Shown here: one piece after another, positions 4,509-5,556 of the stretch
Position numbering within the stretch: position 1 is the stretch's first letter
How the letters are laid out: every line of letters begins with the position of its first letter
Source of the DNA: Spirochaetales bacterium
GTDB lineage: Bacteria; Spirochaetota; Spirochaetia; DSM-27196; PWMO01
Reading direction: 5' to 3'
Assembly: GCA_007123465.1 (NCBI GenBank)
Contig: SKLB01000345.1
Coordinates: 1-5,556 of the forward strand
DNA: 5,556 nt
Made by a program: the position numbers and the translations under genes
The notes under the pieces: model-generated
Seen by the model: only the letters and a program-made list of their open reading frames with translations
The model's database searches: none
What the model was told of the DNA's origin: nothing

Positions 4509-5556
4509 ATGGCAGCAAATGAGTGGAGAGAGATAGCCGCGAGTGGGGACATTGTCCAAGGGAAGCCGTTCCCGGTTGATCTCAGTGACAAGGATAGTGT
4601 GCTGTTGCTGCGCCGGGGCAACACGCTCTTTGCCTGGGACAACTCGTGTCCGCACGTGGGGTGTCCGCTCTCGTGGGGCCACGTGCACGGAGATCAGATA
4701 ATCTGCGGCTGTCACAACGCGCGCTTTGATATAGAAAGCGGCGCACTGCTGAGCGCTCCGGCTATCGACGATCTTTCGGCCTACGAGGTCCGCGAGCAGG
4801 ATGGAACCGTATACCTCGGCAGCCGCCGGCAGGCTTCTATTGCTATGCCGGCCGGAAGCGATGAGCGCACCGTGGTGATAGTCGGTGCCGGGGCCGGCGG
4901 CAGCGCCGCCGCGGAGACCCTGCGCCGTGAGGGATTTGCCGGCGGCATCGTTATGATAACCGCAGAAGATGCGCGCCCCTACGATCGAACAGCGCTCTCC
5001 AAGTATTTCCTCTCCGGTGACGCATCCTTTGAAGCAGTTGCGATGCGTCCCGAGTCATTCTACAAAGACCTGCAGATAGAGTTGCGCAGCGGACAACGGG
5101 TCACACAGGTTGACCCGGCCGGCCGGACGGTCACGCTGCAGGACGGTTCCCGGCTCAGCGGCGACTTTCTGATACTGGCCAGCGGCGCAACGCCAAAACC
5201 GCTGCCGGTACCCGGGGCAGACCTGCCGGGGGTCTTTCTGCTGAGGTCGTTTGCCGACGCGTCCGCTCTGCGGCACGCCGCCGCAGAAGCCCGCCGCGCG
5301 GTTGTCATTGGAGCAAGCTTCATCGGAACCGAGGCAGCCGCCTATCTGCGCGGCCGCGGTCTGGAAGTCAGCGTAGTGGCGCCGGAAACGGTTCCCTTCG
5401 AACGCGTCTTTGGCACCGAGGTCGGCAAGCGATTTGTCACGATGCACCAGCAAGCCGGCGTCTCGCTGCGCCTGGGAACCGGCGTGTCGCGGATTGTGGA
5501 CACCGGTGCCGGCCGGGAAGTCGAGTTATCCGACGGCAGTTCGCTGGCGGCCGATC
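4509..5556 (+). CDS. Rieske [2Fe-2S] and FAD/NAD-dependent oxidoreductase, AIFM3-like (3' partial)
   Basis: Flavoprotein reductase that would move electrons between NAD(P)H, FAD and its own Rieske cluster. The ATG at 4509 follows GGAGG (4496-4500) by 8 nt. The 349 residues present hold a Rieske domain (about 5-105) with C47-x-H49 ... C66-x2-H69 and a 16-residue gap, the standard cluster ligands. Next comes the FAD-binding motif 'VVIVGAGAGGSAAAETLR' (122-139), then 'RPYDRTALSKYFL' (156-168), typical of AIF-like and ferredoxin reductases. 'LILASGATPKPLPVPG' (221-236) is the second FAD signature. The NAD(P)H site is 'VVIGASFIGTEAAAYLRGRG' (265-284), with Ser in place of the middle Gly, as in AIFM3-like proteins. 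The frame is open to the right edge; the C-terminal reductase domain, perhaps 150 residues, is missing. Cys52 and Cys68 are extra and match the disulfide pair of bc1-type Rieske proteins. The electron partner is unknown. Confidence 0.92.
   Translation, partial: MAANEWREIAASGDIVQGKPFPVDLSDKDSVLLLRRGNTLFAWDNSCPHVGCPLSWGHVHGDQIICGCHNARFDIESGALLSAPAIDDLSAYEVREQDGTVYLGSRRQASIAMPAGSDERTVVIVGAGAGGSAAAETLRREGFAGGIVMITAEDARPYDRTALSKYFLSGDASFEAVAMRPESFYKDLQIELRSGQRVTQVDPAGRTVTLQDGSRLSGDFLILASGATPKPLPVPGADLPGVFLLRSFADASALRHAAAEARRAVVIGASFIGTEAAAYLRGRGLEVSVVAPETVPFERVFGTEVGKRFVTMHQQAGVSLRLGTGVSRIVDTGAGREVELSDGSSLAAD

Noticed and set aside
5055..5453. Minus-strand open frame of 132 codons opposite the Rieske-FAD gene
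   Set aside because: It has no recognisable domain and lies antisense to clear FAD- and NAD-binding motifs of the plus-strand gene.
1..5556. Mobile element, CRISPR array, tRNA or defence system
   Set aside because: I found no transposase or integrase motifs, terminal inverted repeats, spacer-repeat arrays, tRNA-like cloverleaf or known defence domains. Gene order and codon use look like ordinary chromosome.

Overview
This looks like chromosomal DNA from a GC-rich bacterium (roughly 60% G+C by eye), with densely packed genes, good Shine-Dalgarno sites at several starts and one apparently leaderless gene. No ribosomal RNA, tRNA, transposase, phage or CRISPR signal is visible. The gene families do not fix the taxon. 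APC permeases with a C-terminal EIIA domain and fluoroquinolone-exporter-like ABC-2 permeases occur in spirochaetes and several other environmental lineages, so any phylum assignment is a guess.

Layout from left to right. (1) 1-855 (+) is the C-terminal part of an ABC-2 type export permease; it is open at the left edge and may be a fusion of two permease modules. (2) 902-1162 (-) is a small cytoplasmic protein with a BON-like domain, convergent with the permease. (3) 1163-1262 is a 100-bp divergent control region holding a TATAAT box and three helically phased TGTCAA repeats. (4) 1263-2123 (+) is a complete aldo/keto reductase with an intact catalytic tetrad. (5) 2224-4074 (+) is an APC-superfamily amino acid permease fused to a PTS EIIA type-2 domain that keeps both active-site histidines; its promoter suggests a leaderless mRNA. 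(6) 4107-4358 (-) is an unrecognised 83-residue protein, convergent with the permease. (7) 4359-4508 is a second divergent intergenic region with a strong hairpin and a possible promoter. (8) 4509 to the right edge (+) is a Rieske [2Fe-2S]-FAD oxidoreductase of the AIFM3/ferredoxin-reductase type, cut off by the window end.

The genes do not form an obvious single pathway. Each plus-strand gene appears to be its own transcription unit, with a gap of 100 bp or more or an opposing small gene between units. The common theme is housekeeping or accessory metabolism: export, carbonyl reduction, amino acid uptake with a phospho-sensing tail, and NAD(P)H-linked redox. I see no convincing new multi-gene system. 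The points most worth a second look are the phased TGTCAA repeats, the bc1-like disulfide cysteines in the Rieske domain, the permease-EIIA fusion with its leaderless start, and the possible double-permease fusion at the left edge.
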